Shown here in pieces: positions 45,800-57,880 of a stretch of DNA of 64,000 nucleotides; the first letter of the stretch is position 1; each line of letters opens with the position of its first letter. The stretch comes from Dicyema japonicum (lineage: Eukaryota > Dicyemida > Rhombozoa > Dicyemidae), in contig RDEW01000018.1 in the NCBI GenBank assembly GCA_011109175.1, forward strand, positions 1,047,583 through 1,111,582, in the 5' to 3' direction. The notes beneath the pieces are model-generated. The model made no database searches. It was given only the letters and a program-made list of their open reading frames with translations, and was not told the DNA's origin. A program made the position numbers and the translations under genes.

Positions 45800-46450
45800 T
45801 AGTTAAAGGCTACTGGCTGCTCTCAGGATTGAGAGCGCATTTCCCCTTACGATCTGTAATGAGCCAGCCCTTCTCTCTGACATCCCTCCTCCTTTTAGCG
45901 ACTAACGATCCAATTTTGTTGAGCAGGGCTAACGACCTGCTTCCTATGACTCCCGAAGTTTCGACTGCGACTGGTTCAAATGTGTACTGCTCGCCGAGGC
46001 ATGTGTACTTCTTTGCTTTAAGTATTTCTGCTTTCTCTGCAGCTGAGCCTGGATTTGTCGCACTCATTGTAATATTGGAAGGGGAGAAGCTATCTACGCA
46101 GGTGGCATCCCATGCCAGGTACTTCCCAGCATCCCACGGGCCATGGAAAGTCCTAGGGGCTCCATCTGGACAGGGAATCCGGCAGCTTTTAGTCCCCACG
46201 CAATAACCTTGTTGATTGCACTATGTCTCAGGCTCCTTCCAGCGCTCCTTCGGCAGGAAAGTGCGTGGAGTCCTTTCGCGTCGACTATTCCTCCACATCT
46301 ACATCGATGGATTGCGCAAACATCGATTCCGAGGCGGACGCAAACCCCAATCCTCGTGGAGTCATCGTCCAGAAAAGTTCCGAGTGAAATGCACGGGAAT
46401 GCTTTGAACAATGCACCACTTAACGTTTGTTGATGCGGTAGCCAGACAAG
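45800..46450 (-). mobile_element. Restriction-endonuclease LINE, C-terminal fragment
   Basis: The minus strand has LGTFLDDDSTRIGVCVRLGI, the zinc knuckle CAIHRCRCGGIVDAKGLHAL, then MEPLGL, and in another phase WDATCVDSFSPS, VETSGVIGS and WLITDRKGKCAL. Several frame breaks; the RPDG part is damaged. Confidence 0.75.
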
Positions 46451-46505
46451 CCAGACGATGCTGGTCGAGTTGTGGTTTTACCTCATCGATGGTCCTTATT
46501 ACTAA

Positions 46506-46665
46506 TGAAAGCTACTTAAATTTTGAGTGGCCTAAAAAACAGATAGCGGATGCTAAAAAATAAATGTAAATATTAAAAATGTATTGATTGTGAGAAACAT
46601 ATGACTTCGATTTAAATAAAATTATTTTCAATCAACATTGTGATCGAAAATTTATGATGTATCTT
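46506..46665 (+). repeat. Block duplicated at 42,727-42,890
   Basis: Near-identical partner of the block described at 42.73 kb. Lies just upstream of GalT pseudogene E. Confidence 0.8.
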
Positions 46666-46769
46666 GGTAAATGGAAATTCGATCGAACAGAAATCTGCGT
46701 TCCTCAATTTTGTAATTAACAAATTAACAGCACAGCGCTGAAAGAAAGTGGTTTGAGATATAAAATCGG

Positions 46770-48735
46770 CGTTGTTTCAGCAGCGGAAATATCATTTAAT
46801 AATAAATACTGTTTCGACATTCCAATTGTATATACTAATGAGACTAAGACTCAAAATGATGTATTTAAGGAGAAAACGTTTCCCAGAAGTCATTTCACTA
46901 CATATTTTTTGAAGTTTTAGCTCAGGTGACATTACTATTCATTATCCTGTTCTTCAAGATGTACTCTATAGATCAGAGGTTGTCAAACGATGTGCCACGG
47001 CACACTAAGTGTGCCGCAAGACAATTTCTAGTGTGCCGCCTGCCAAATACAAATTTGAATAAATTTATATACATTTTTGACCTAATTAATTTAAAAAGAT
47101 AAACGAATTAAAATAATTACTAAAATTAAAATAATCATTTTTTATTATACATTAAATGACATTTAAATTGGTTAACCATTATTTATTAATTTTTTAATAA
47201 CGTGCGCATCAACGTGCTTATGGGTAAATCAGTTCGTCGTTCTTATAAAGATTCTTATTTGTCATTTGGATTTATATGCAAAGATAAAAATAAACTACCT
47301 CAATGTCTAATTTGCATGGATTTTTGGCAAGTGATTCTATGGTTCCTAGCAAACTAAAGAGACATTTTACTTCCAAGCATCCGGACTATTCCGAAAAATC
47401 TGTGGATTATTTTATCCATTTGAAAAAAACAACTTAAGTATTATTTGGTTTTTACTATGAATCGTAGATCTAGTCAAATGATGTTCAGTGAAACTTTTTT
47501 AAACACAAAGAATCATTGAAATGTTCATACCTGATCTAAGAAGTGATAGCAAAACAACTAAAACCTCACAATATTGGCGAAAACTTGATAATCCCTGCTT
47601 GTCGTATTATTGCTCGGACTATGTTTGGTCATAAATATGAACAAAAAATAATGGAGATACATATGTCAGATAACACTGTTTCTCGTCGGATTTGTGGTGA
47701 AATGCGAGTGCCTTTGTTAACCATTCGACCTGATATTGATGATATATGCAAAAACAATAATAATAATAAGAATTCATTTTTTCATTAATAAAAATTTGGG
47801 AATTAAATTACCAATTTTTGTACTTAGTTTTACACATCTTAAAAAAATAATTTTTTTATTTTTTAATGTGTGCCGTGGATTAATTTTTTTACGATTAGTG
47901 TGCCGCGAGAATTATTTTTTGAAAAGCTCTGCTATAGATACTTTGATAGAGAGAAACACCGATATTTTGATAGTGGTAATCTCGGGTAAATTTAATTTAT
48001 TTATTAGAACCTAAAAATAAAGCAAGAAGGCAGGCGATAAGAGACACGTGGGGTGATAAGAAAACAATAAAGGCATTTAATGCAGCGTTAGTATTTTTCA
48101 TGGAACAGTATAAAACAGGACGACCTTCTTATCTGGCTGAAGAATCAAAACTTCATGGAGATCTTATATTCGCAGACTTTTACGAATCTTACTTCAATTT
48201 GAGTATCAAAAGCATTGAGGCTCTCCAGTTGCTTTTTATTAATAAAATAAGATGGGCTTCTTATAACTTTAAGAATTTTAATTTTTTTGTTTAGTTTTTT
48301 GATTAAGAATGATAAGCCGATAAGGGAAAATTCAAAATGGTAATTTCAAGTTAAATTCTAAGGGCAATTTCCTACGATGAGTATCCCTTAGATGATTATC
48401 CTCCATTTTGTTCTGGCACGTGCTATGTTTTGACAAGGACAGCAGTAGATACTATAGTTGAAGTTTGTAAAATTAAAAAATTAATACATTTGGAAGATAT
48501 CGCAATTACAGGTAAAAATTAACTAAACTCTAAAGGAATTTGTCGTGAAGAAGCACATGTCATAAAATATAATGTCAATGGATTCATTATCACTCAGAAT
48601 TCTGGGAACATTTGCCTCAGTAAATACGCAGTCTCTCACCATCTTGATCAATCCCCTGATGAAATGAGAGAGTTTTACTATCAACAAAAAACAATTGTTG
48701 AAAACTAATAAATGAGATTTTCCTTTTTCATCATG
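46770..48735 (+). pseudogene. GT31 galactosyltransferase pseudogene E, split by hAT
   Basis: The anchor exon begins at about 46,856 (MMYLRRKRFPEV). The reading is interrupted after CTCTATAGAT by a 958-bp hAT element and resumes at 47,932 with the duplicated target CTATAGAT. Downstream, a deletion at about 48,293 removes the DDD motif and the sequence on to FGFL. The third and fourth exons (YPPFCSGTCYVLT, HLEDIAIT) remain similar to copy F. Confidence 0.9.
46974..47931 (+). mobile_element. hAT transposon, internally deleted, 958 bp
   Basis: CAGAGGTTGTCAAAC ... TTTGAAAAGCTCTG, flanked by the perfect 8-bp duplication CTATAGAT (46,966-46,973 and 47,932-47,939). It keeps transposase pieces (SKLKRHFTSKHPDYSEKS, AKQLKPHNIGENLIIPACR, SDNTVSRRIC) but lacks the centre present in the 1,427-bp copy at 37.2 kb. 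Non-autonomous. Confidence 0.95.
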
Positions 48736-48904
48736 CATTCCTCAGTTAGGAATCATAACAAAATGAAGTTTTTATTACTTTCTGATAGTACAGATTCACT
48801 GTATGCTTTTTCAGTATAAGGCATAAATTGTGATACATTATTTATTATTTTTCTTAGGTCAATAATTGCTGTGTAACTGTCAAATAAACGTTATATTGGG
48901 TCAA

Positions 48905-49700
48905 TCTCAGTAGAATTTATTATTATTAGCACTTTCACGTGAGCCATAATATTTATAGCCATGCATGTGCAACATAAAATATAAGAGAAAGAGTTTGCTT
49001 GTTCCAGGCTTTTCTGTTCTTAGCCAGATTTCTTGTCGCCGGATGTCAATGTTTTCTTTACGGCTTTCATATCGTTTTGTAGAACGACCGGGAAGGTTGT
49101 TCTCGGTCTTCCTCGAAAGCGTTTTACATTGGAGGAGGAGTTGTAATCTTCCATTGCAATATTCGGGTAGATATCGGTCCAACTTCAGGACGTGTCCAAA
49201 ATGTCTCCAACGAGAGCTAAGCCTCCCAGATTCTTTAGAAGATCATTGGATCTTATCCGGTCCGTTATAATTGGTTGTTTTAATGGATTTCAATGCATCT
49301 CATGTCATTTTCAGTGATGTGAATTGTTTCCGGTTCCTTTTTCGGTTAACTGAGATATTTCGGAGATACATCCGACTTCTTGTGGTCCTTATGGGATATT
49401 TTCACATAGTATTTTATTAGGTTGTTTAAGTCTTATTGGCTGTGATCCACCTCGGACGATCTTTCATTCTCTTTTGAGGCGTCTCGGATAATCTTTTAAA
49501 TTTCAGTAGTGGGTATATTTCTATTCATGAGAACACATGCTTCCATTTTGATATTTGTGCTTTTACCGCCCTGTTTTTAGTTTATTATTCAAAACCTTCA
49601 GTCTAAGCTTATCTTCAGTAGTTAATCGGCCAGACCTTTTGAGTTCGTTTCTTTCTTGGTTAATGCCGACCTGTCATATCACCTTGCTGTGTAGTTAGGT
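48905..49700 (-). mobile_element. LINE 3' end with the shared tail
   Basis: The minus strand carries late-polyprotein remnants (VLMNRNIPTTEI, LKLDRYLPEY, RGRPRTTFPVVLQNDMK), then the 3' UTR GTTGCACATGCATGGCTATA ... CACGTGAAAGTGC and (TAA)n. GRPRTT followed by VL..D.K recalls RTE/L2-type LINEs. This is the likely source of the tail carried by the SINE at 41.46 kb. Confidence 0.65.
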
Positions 49701-49705
49701 AGTGT

Positions 49706-50214
49706 TTAGGTACAGCGAATTGATCTCGCATCCAAGATAGTGCGGTTTACATAAGCGACTACTTTGTCCATGGAAGTATCCAGGTACTGCTGTAGGTTTT
49801 CAGTAAGTGTACGGTAAAGTCTCCAGTCTGCGCGGTTGTAGTTGAATTGTTCTGGGAACCTCCTCCTAGTTGACGTTTCTCTCTTGATCTTCAAAAAGAT
49901 GGCATTATGGTCACTTCTTGAGTTTCAAGTGACTGACCAAGTCGATATTGCAGCCAGGCCAAAAGAACAAAACGTGATGTCTGTTGGTCTGAATCCCTAA
50001 AGGGGGTTCTCGTATGTTTTGACGGGTCATTCATGACCGTGAAAGGTCCTGTCTGCGAAAGTAGTACTTTTCCTCTTGAGTTGGAAGTTGGCTTGCCAGC
50101 CATAGAGGGTGTTTGACCTTGATATCCCAGCCAATGATCACGTCGTTCAAAGAAGCCAAAGTAGATAAATTGGACATAATGTAGTGTTACTAACAAGAAC
50201 CAGTTGGGGCACAT
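49706..50214 (-). mobile_element. LINE AP-endonuclease, C-terminal half
   Basis: Reads RDHWLGYQGQTPSMAGK, TVMNDPSKHTRTPFRDSD and, in a neighbouring phase, SRSDHNAIFLKI (SDH motif), then FNYNRADWRLYRTL of the linker. Typical Jockey/CR1-type order. The reverse transcriptase is absent. Confidence 0.7.
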
Positions 50215-50229
50215 AGACGTTCACAGAGG

Positions 50230-51500
50230 TAATTTTTCCTCTCTTTTTGTAATGTCTTAGTCGTATTCTCGATCAATCCACTCTACGCTTTTTTCCATTA
50301 CATCTTTCAATTTCAGAAGAATTGCCTCAAATATCAAACAGAACATTTTATGTAAGGATCTAGAAAGATTCAAATAAATATGGCATGTCTGCAAGAGACG
50401 AAGATGACAGTGGAACGAGATGTATGCTATGACGATTACCGGGTAATACTACTACCATCCGACTCCCGTCATTATTGGATGGGCTTTGCTATACACACCT
50501 CACTTGTGGATCGGTTACTCAAATTACGGAGAGTAACAGACCTAATTGCTATTATCAAACTTAATATCGGATCACGTGGTAAGAGATCGATTATGATTGT
50601 CATAAATGTGTATGCCCCCCACAGGAAGATTATTAACTTCTATGGATGAGCTTGATGATTTTTATATGAGTTTATCGAAAGTATACTCTCAACTCTGCTC
50701 GTCCACGCTAATTTTTATTGCGGGAGACTGGAATTTCAAAGGCAGGAATTAAACGCAGAAGTGACGTTGCATTGGTAATCACGGAAGGGGACATCGAAAT
50801 TCTTCTGGAAATTTTATGATCGACTTTTGTAATACCTACGATTTGTTTCTGTGCAACACGGCCTTTCAGCACGCCGCCTGACACAAGACCACATGGGTAG
50901 GTTGCAGAGCAAACAAAAATGGAGAGGAACAAAAAATATTTAATCAAATAGATTATATTCTGTGCAAGCAGTCGCTCAAAAGATTATTAGTGGACTCCCG
51001 TTCGTATGGAGGAGCATTTACAAATAGGAATCAAAGATCGTAGTCTGTCGGTTGAATCTTAGCAAGCTTTATGGCATGCTTTATGCGAATCATGCACGTC
51101 CCAGAAAAACACAGATGATAGCGGGAGAAGAATTACTAAATAATCCTGCAATCCTCAGAGATACCAGCAAAAAATGGACCAGCATCTATCCAATATTTCT
51201 ATGGATGGCCTACTCCACATCGTGTGGAAAAGAATCTTTGAATCCATAATGACGGCTGCCGAAGAAACAGTTGGGATTCGCGAAAATACTATGACAGGAT
51301 ATAAAAGAGCTTATAACTCGACAGTCAATGAATTGTCTATCCGTCAACGAGAAAAAAGACTTCAAATTGAAACTTTTGATCCTGAACGAAAATCCGAATT
51401 AAAAAAATTGCGGAATATAATCCAACACGAAATTAAGAATTTGCTCCGAACATGGTCGGAATTTTGGACCAACGAGTATTGGAAGTGGAAAGATTACATT
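50230..51500 (+). mobile_element. LINE AP-endonuclease and linker
   Basis: ACLQETKMT (the E of the QET motif, 50.38 kb), VINVYAPH, FIAGDWNFK (GD.N motif, 50.73 kb) and FNQIDYILCK (ID.I motif, 50.95 kb), then a charged helical linker at 51.17-51.5 kb. Frames change several times. It ends abruptly at about 51.5 kb against an opposite-strand element. Confidence 0.75.
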
Positions 51501-51539
51501 CAGGTGCAAAAATGTTTATGGCTGTGCGTTTACTCAAGC

Positions 51540-52070
51540 GCGGGTCAGCTAAAACCAACAGAGGGCATCTTGAATGGGTCGCCCTGTGTCCTCCTCGCCA
51601 CAGTTAACGCATTTTGATTGGCAGGCCTTCCGCGAATTTGGACCCCCGCAATTCAGGCACTTCTCTTTATAAGTGCATCGAGCTGGTGTGGCCAAATCCA
51701 TGGCAGCTATATCACTGGATTGTTGTTGTTCGCTCTATGGCCACACCGAACCTAGTAACCAATACGTACTTTCTCGAGACAGATCCTTCCTGGTTCTGCT
51801 CCAGAGCGAAGCCATAACTTCATGGTCCGGAGTCTCCTCCCCCCGCTTGCCGAAGACTGACATGTTATGTGCGACCCGTGACATGTTATGTGCCCCGGGC
51901 CCAAAAGGTACCATAGTATTGACCTCAGCTTCGAAAGATGAAGTGTCGTCTTCATTCCTGAATCCTAGCGACAAGTGGGATTCTCCGAGTTTGATAACTC
52001 TTTCTTTGGCATAGGTAGCCAGAGTACCTATGCCACACAGGAGCTTAACGACTCCCACCTTCGGCATCTC
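51540..52070 (-). mobile_element. LINE ORF1 (nucleic-acid-binding) fragment
   Basis: The minus strand begins MPKVGVVKLLCGIGTLA at 52,067. In another phase it ends with paired zinc knuckles KCLNCGGPNSRKACQSKC and VNCGEED. Probably the first protein of the same minus-strand LINE whose endonuclease half is at 49.7-50.2 kb, with the plus-strand LINE nested between; that link is inference. Confidence 0.5.
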
Positions 52071-52249
52071 TAACCAACTAGTGTAGTTAGTCCCACTCTA
52101 TCAAGATTTCAACTTTTCTGTCTTTCCTTTCAAGAAAAGTCTAAATTAAATCCGAATTAAACTTATGTTTTGATCAAATTAATTTTTTTGAGTAAATTAA
52201 TAAATTTATTAAATCAAATAAAAAAAGGACAAAACATCAGTCAGCTGCC

Positions 52250-55200
52250 ACCCTCACTGCGTGGCTGTTCCCTCCCAGAATAACGAGCGAAGTTTGCTCA
52301 AATTAATTAAATCTCCCTGAAAAGAAATCACGTGATTTTTCAGCGAATCTCCTGAAAAGAAATCATGTGTGGTCTTGTTGTGAATAATTGTATCATCATG
52401 GAGCGTCGTTCATACAATGGATCAACACACATTACACCCGAGAGACTGGACACTACATGCTCTACATGCGGTTTTGCCAATGCACGCAAATATGGACTTT
52501 TCTGCTCGTCTTGCCTGACTTTTTCCACCTTGGATGCATAAAGATGTCTCAGCGGGCTGCGTGCTCGCTCTGCCTTTGGAACTGCGGTGTCTGCATGGGA
52601 ACTGGTCGGAAAACCCAGAGGATCATTCCAAACGAGCACGTTGAACCAAACGAGCCTCTGGACTTCAATAATATGGACAACCTCTTGCTCTTCTTGTCGG
52701 ATCTAAGGAAAGCCACGAAGATCCCAATCAGGATCCCAAGACCCGTCCGGATCCCCGCGGCTACATGTCTGGCCTCTGCAATTGACAATGCTCTCACTTC
52801 CGACGACCTGGAGGTCTGGCTAAAACTCCTCAGTTTTGCTCCGATGGCCCTTGGAATTCCATTTATCGACTCAAAGGGAGATCAACGGAATTCAGAGGAA
52901 AGCACGACACTTGGAAACTCCCTTTCCTCAAAAATGAAGAAGAACATCCAGGTTTTCTATGTGCATTCTTTCACCAAGACGGAAGTCAAGAAATCAAGAC
53001 ATTCTGATTCCAATCCTTCTGTTTATTTGAATGGCCCGGAAAAACTTAAAGAGAGAGTGAACCGCAAACTATTCGAAGGCGACGTCCGAGCGGCGTTGCG
53101 CGTCGTCGCCAGCGACGAAACTGTTATGGCTGCGACACCTGAGGTGCTAGAACTACTCAGACATAAACATCCATGTGCTCCGGAAGATTACCGCCCATTC
53201 GTGCTTCCGGGAAATTTGTCAAGGATGACCGTCACCGAAGGCGAAGTGCGACGCGGCATTTCGTCCTTTGCGGCGAGTAGCAGTGGAGGCATCGATGGCT
53301 TGCGGCCGGGTCACATCAAAGATCTTACGGCGGAGGCTACTGCAGAAGCTGGCTGCAACCTTGTCAAATCAATTACAAAACTGGTTATGCGTATTTTGAA
53401 CGGAGATATTCCTCCCCACGCAAGGGAGCTCCTTTTCAGTGCACATTTATTGGCCTTCAAAAAACCTGAAGGTGGGGTCCGCCCCATCGCAGTCGGCAAC
53501 TATTTCAGAAGATTGACAGCGAAAATTGCATGCAGCATTGTCTCTCCGAGAATATCTGAAGAATTTTCCCCCTCCAACTGGGGGTTGGTGTAAGGAACGG
53601 ATGCGAGGCGGCAGTGCATGCTGCGAGGTGTTTTTTTGGACAGAATGACGAACAAAACCCACACATTGGGGTCAAGCTGGACATCTGCAATGCCTTCAAT
53701 TCATTGAGGAGGGATCAAATTTTCGAAACTACAAGCAAACGAGCCCCGGAACTTATTCCACTTGTCTTCCTCGCTTACGGAACAAATTCTTCACTGGTTT
53801 TCGGGGACAAGATTATCTGTTCGGAGACCGGAGTTCAACAAGGAGACCCACTTGGTCCACTACTCTTCGCTCTGGCCATCGATGAAATTGTCCGCTCTAT
53901 AAACACACAACTTAACCTTTGGTATCTTGATGACGCCACAATTGGAGGGCCGTGGAGAAAAGTACACGACGTTCTGTCACATGCCGTGCCAGCACTACGA
54001 AACCTCGGACTTGAGATAAACATAAAGAAATCGGAGCTAATAAATATCACATACTCGGAGAGTGATTTCATCAACGTGGTCGAGTCTTTCAACTCGGTAT
54101 TACCTGGAATTACTGTCGTACCCAGGGAGCGGACATACTTTCTTGGGTGCCCACTTGACGAAAAGGAACTGCGGAGCCATCTACAAACAAAAGAGGATGA
54201 ACTCTCCAGAGTCACGGAGAAACTTTCCTTACTCGATGGTCATACAGCGTTTTTCCTTTTGAAGAATAGCATCGGCTTGCCCAAACTCCTATATGCTCTC
54301 CGATGTTCTCCCTGCTTCAAACATCGTGACATCCTCCTGTCACTGGATAGGACATTGAGAAAATCGCTGAATTACTTCTAAACATCCAGTTTGATGCGCC
54401 GAGTTGGAACCAATGCAAGCTTCCTACACGCCTCGGGAACGGGTCTCAGGTCGGCGCTGGAGATCGCCTATCCAGCATATGTGTCATCGCTCTCAAGTGG
54501 AAGCCTTTTGGTCCAAGAAATCCTACGTATTACAACCGGACTCTCTTGGGAAAAAGTCTTCGACGAAGCTCGTTGCGAATGGTGTGAAACTGGTTTGGAT
54601 ATGCCGAACGATCCTTCGAGGCAACGTGACTGGGATGATATTTACTCCAAGAATATCTTCGACGTGCTAAAGTCTGAGGCCAACCAGCATCGTCTTGCAT
54701 GCCTCGTGTCCGCCGCCAACCATGGGAGCGGAGCGTGGCTGGATGCACTCCCGTCTTCCTCCCTGGGGACCCTATTGGACGATGACTGTATTCGGATTGG
54801 AATCGCACAACGCCTGGGAGCTGATGTTTGCGTCGAACACCAATGTCGCTGTGGAGGGATCGTCGATGCCAAAGGGCTGCACCCGCTCTCGTGCAAAAGG
54901 AGTGCGGGCAGAGCACCCCGCCATGCTGCTATGAACAACATTGTCTTGCGAGCTCTTGAAGCGGCAGGCTTCCCGGCAGTATTGGAACCTGTGGGATTGG
55001 ACCGCGGAGATGGGAAAAGACCGGATGGGTTAACTGTCTTTCCGTTCACTGAGGGAAAATCGCTCGTATGGGACTGCACTGTTGTGGATTCTTTCTCGAA
55101 CTCGATGATGCTCAGCTCGGCGCAGTCTGCTGGATCGGCAGCCGATCTGGCCGAAAAAATCAAGATTAAAAAATATGGCGAAATTGGAGACCGCTACCGT

Positions 55201-55450
55201 TTTGTACCGATAGCAATCGAGACGTCTGGTGCGGCTGGAAGTATTACAGCCTCTTTCCTAAAGGAAATCGGGGGAAAATTGGCCCACCGCAAGAAAGACG
55301 TGCGGGAAGCGGTCTGGCTGAGGCAAAGAATTGGTATCGCTGTTATTCGCGGAAACGCTTACTCCGTGATGTCAGCAGCCGCTCTCCCCATAGTTAATAA
55401 ATAATATTTTATTGTTAATAAATTTTTGTTTTACAATTAATTAAATTAAA
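52250..55450 (+). mobile_element. Near-complete non-LTR retrotransposon with restriction-like endonuclease
   Basis: Best copy of the window's main element. In order: N-terminal zinc ribbon CSTCGFANARKYGLFCSSC (about 52.45 kb); helical domain WLKLLSFAPMALGIP (52.8 kb) and VNRKLFEGDVRAALR (53.06 kb); RT finger SGGIDGLRPGHI; then after a one-base frame shift in a C/G run near 53,570, QLGVGVRNGCEAAVHA, VKLDICNAFNSL (motif A), VQQGDPLGPLLFALAID (motif B) and LNLWYLDDATIGG (motif C, with LDD instead of ADD). One in-frame TAA (54,379) lies in the thumb. Then the zinc knuckle CRCGGIVDAKGLHPLSC and nuclease core EPVGL...GKRPDGLTVFP...VWDCTVVDSFS. Stop at 55,402, AT-rich tail to about 55.48 kb. R2-like in having a C-terminal nuclease. 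The copy is recent but broken twice. Confidence 0.9.
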
Positions 55451-55479
55451 AAAAATTAATTAAATAAATAATATTAAAC

Positions 55480-55665
55480 GTAAAGTTTATTGTTTCTAAA
55501 CGAAAAATGTGATGCCTTTTCACGCATTCTCCGTTTCTTTCGAGTACTTATAGCTTCAGGATCAATTCCACATAAGATCTGTTTAAATTTTTCATTTTCA
55601 ACAAGATCTCTGATACATCCCTTAAATTGAAACATAAAAAAATCACTAAAGCCATGCTGTTTTTT
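55480..55665 (-). pseudogene. Gene or transposon remnant abutting a LINE
   Basis: The minus strand reads GFSDFFMFQFKGCIRDLVEN, then GIDPEAISTRKKRRMREKAS and HFSFRNNKLYV to a stop. It is open right up to the A-rich 3' tail of the LINE at 55.67 kb, as if the LINE had inserted into it. The RKKRRMREKA..F..RNNKLYV pattern resembles the H2C2 region preceding an integrase, but this is weak. Confidence 0.35.
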
Positions 55666-57460
55666 TTAATTCGAAAGACCACGGTTAAACTAAAAAACTA
55701 AACTAAGTGATCCCGACGAATTGGATCAAGGCTCTCATCATTGTTCGGTGTTGATCTATTGAGACTACACAAGTTCGTTGCGGACGAGCACTTTCTTTTT
55801 GGCATTGTTGTCCATTTTTGTTTTTTTTCGATTATTTTCTCCATGGGAATTAATGTCTTCCCTTGTGTGCCATCTCTCCGTTAGCTTGAAGGCCCTTTTC
55901 TGGTTTGCGGAGTTTTCTGGATGTTCGTATAAGAGGCCAGTGGTCCCCATGAAGTACACGCATATGAAATGCATGATGGTTCGATGTACTGTGAGTAGAG
56001 CGTTTTAAGTATAGGGTGATGTCCAATTTTCCATAGACCTGCTAGGCATTTCAGAAGGTTGATTTTCTTCTCACATTTGATCAGCACGTTAGTGAAATGT
56101 CTCGAAAAGTTCATATGCGTATCCAATGTCAGACCCAATATTTTCTGCCATTTGCTGAACGGCAATGCTCTTCCCTCCGCAGTAACTTATATTGTCCTGT
56201 TTGACAATCTTTTGTCCGAGGAATAGAGTTGTAAGATTTTTCGGTATTGATTGACATCCGATTTTCATTAAACCACTCGAGTAGTCGATCCATGTGTTGT
56301 TGTATTCTTTCCGTCGCTGTTTGGGTGTTCTGATGCCGTGAGGCTAAGACGATATCGTCTGCATAAGCAAGAAACAGGTCGTCTTCTCCATTCGGCGTCG
56401 GAATGTCAGCCGTAAATAGGTTGAATAAATGGTGATAACGGCAAGCCCTGGGGTACTCCATTTAAGAATAAACGGGAGACAGAATGAATGTTTCCAATGC
56501 ACACTCTACCTCTTCGTCCGCTAAGGAAGTTCATCAGTCAGCGTTTGAGGTTTTCAGGGACATCTGATTGGTAGATTTTCCATGTTAGGTACTTCCTCGG
56601 CACAGAGTCGAAAGCTTTGTGGACGTCCAGTGAGCATAACAAAGTTTTCTGGTTGTCTTGGTTTACACAGAAATCCAGAGCGAATAAAGTTATTCAGGGA
56701 TGTGAGGAAACTCGTTGTGGACCGATCCTTTATGAAACCATGCTGTAACGGTTTATCGGGAGTCCTTTCAGTAATTTTTGCGAGGATTAGTTTTTCCAGA
56801 ATTTTTGACATGGAGCATAAAAGAGAAATAGGCTTGAAGGAAGCTGGGTCTTCTTTCGATTTTCCTAGATTAAATACTAAGCGAATGTTTCAAGTTTCCA
56901 TATCGTTGGGATTGAGTTATAATTAATTGACCATTGTAGATTTTGGTCAGGGTACCGATTCTCTCTTTGCCTAGGTTTTTCAGGAAAATTATGGGAATTC
57001 CGTCTGGACCATGACTTTTGTTTGGCTTAGGGATACCATTACCTTCTTTTCCGTGAAATAAGTTAATTGATCCCTGTTCGGTTTTCTTAGGGTTCCGTTC
57101 CTTAACCAGAGCCTTCTTTCCGTACTCTCTTGTCTAAACGACATAGCTTTTAGGGACAGCCATTTTTTTGTTTCCAGGATGACTTTGTTGACGTAGGCAA
57201 CCACTATATCTGCATGGATTGCCCCCTTATAAATATCGGCACAGAGCAAGCTGGTAGATCTACAAAACCGATGTCTCATAATACTATTGAGATCGTCGAA
57301 AAAGACGTCCACTTCGTTACTACGGAGAACACTAAACGTCCCTCCAATCATGGAATATCTTACAGAACGCCATCGAGACTTCCTTAAGATGGCAAAGTCT
57401 TCTGACCATGTCCTCGGACCGCACATAAATCATATATGGACGGCTGCTCGAGATATGTGA
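55666..57460 (-). mobile_element. LINE (Jockey-like) reverse transcriptase, decayed
   Basis: In transcription order: SKILEKLILAKI, LQHGFIKDRSTTSF (RT motif 0/1, about 56.8 kb), a motif A remnant RPQSFRL, then motif B damaged, LFLAYADDIVLAS (motif C, 56.37 kb), a thumb with WFNENRMSINTEKS, ILGLTLDTHMNFSRHF and TLYSQYIEPSCISYA. The 3' tail is TCGGGATCAC ... CGTGGTCTTTCG plus A-run. Upstream frame 56,989-57,426 is linker-like. Not intact. Confidence 0.8.
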
Positions 57461-57572
57461 AGAAACCTTCCCCGCTGTAGAGATTAAGGACTCCAAAACT
57501 AACTTCAGAAAAAGGACACCGAGATCACTCAATCAGACGACAACTTTAATCGTCTTTCTCGTGATTTCGTGG

Positions 57573-57880
57573 TTAATAAAATAAAACAATTTTCTTTTGG
57601 ATTTTCGCAGTTACTAGGTCCACTTGATGAGTGAATGCGAGGAGGGGATCCAGGATGACTCCAGGGATTGAAAAGATCTTAATGGGAGGAGGGGAGTCAT
57701 ACAGTTTTATTCGTGGTGTTGCCCGCATTTCTTTTCGTTCTGAGGTAAACGTCATTGCATGTGACTTTCCTGGTGATATATTCAGACGGTTCTTCAGGAA
57801 CCAAAGACCCATCAGGTTTAGTAGATCTTGCACGGACCGTGTCGCCTCCTCGATTCTTCGATGTTTCATTGCGATCACGT
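57573..57880 (-). mobile_element. LINE reverse transcriptase thumb fragment
   Basis: Reads WFLKNRLNISPGKSHAMTF, then IFSIPGVILDPLLAFTHQVD, matching the region after YADD in the Jockey-like copies. Separate from the previous copy because it repeats the same protein region. Confidence 0.6.

Noticed and set aside
37212-47931. Active hAT transposase gene
   Set aside because: Both copies have many stops and internal loss; neither can encode a full transposase.
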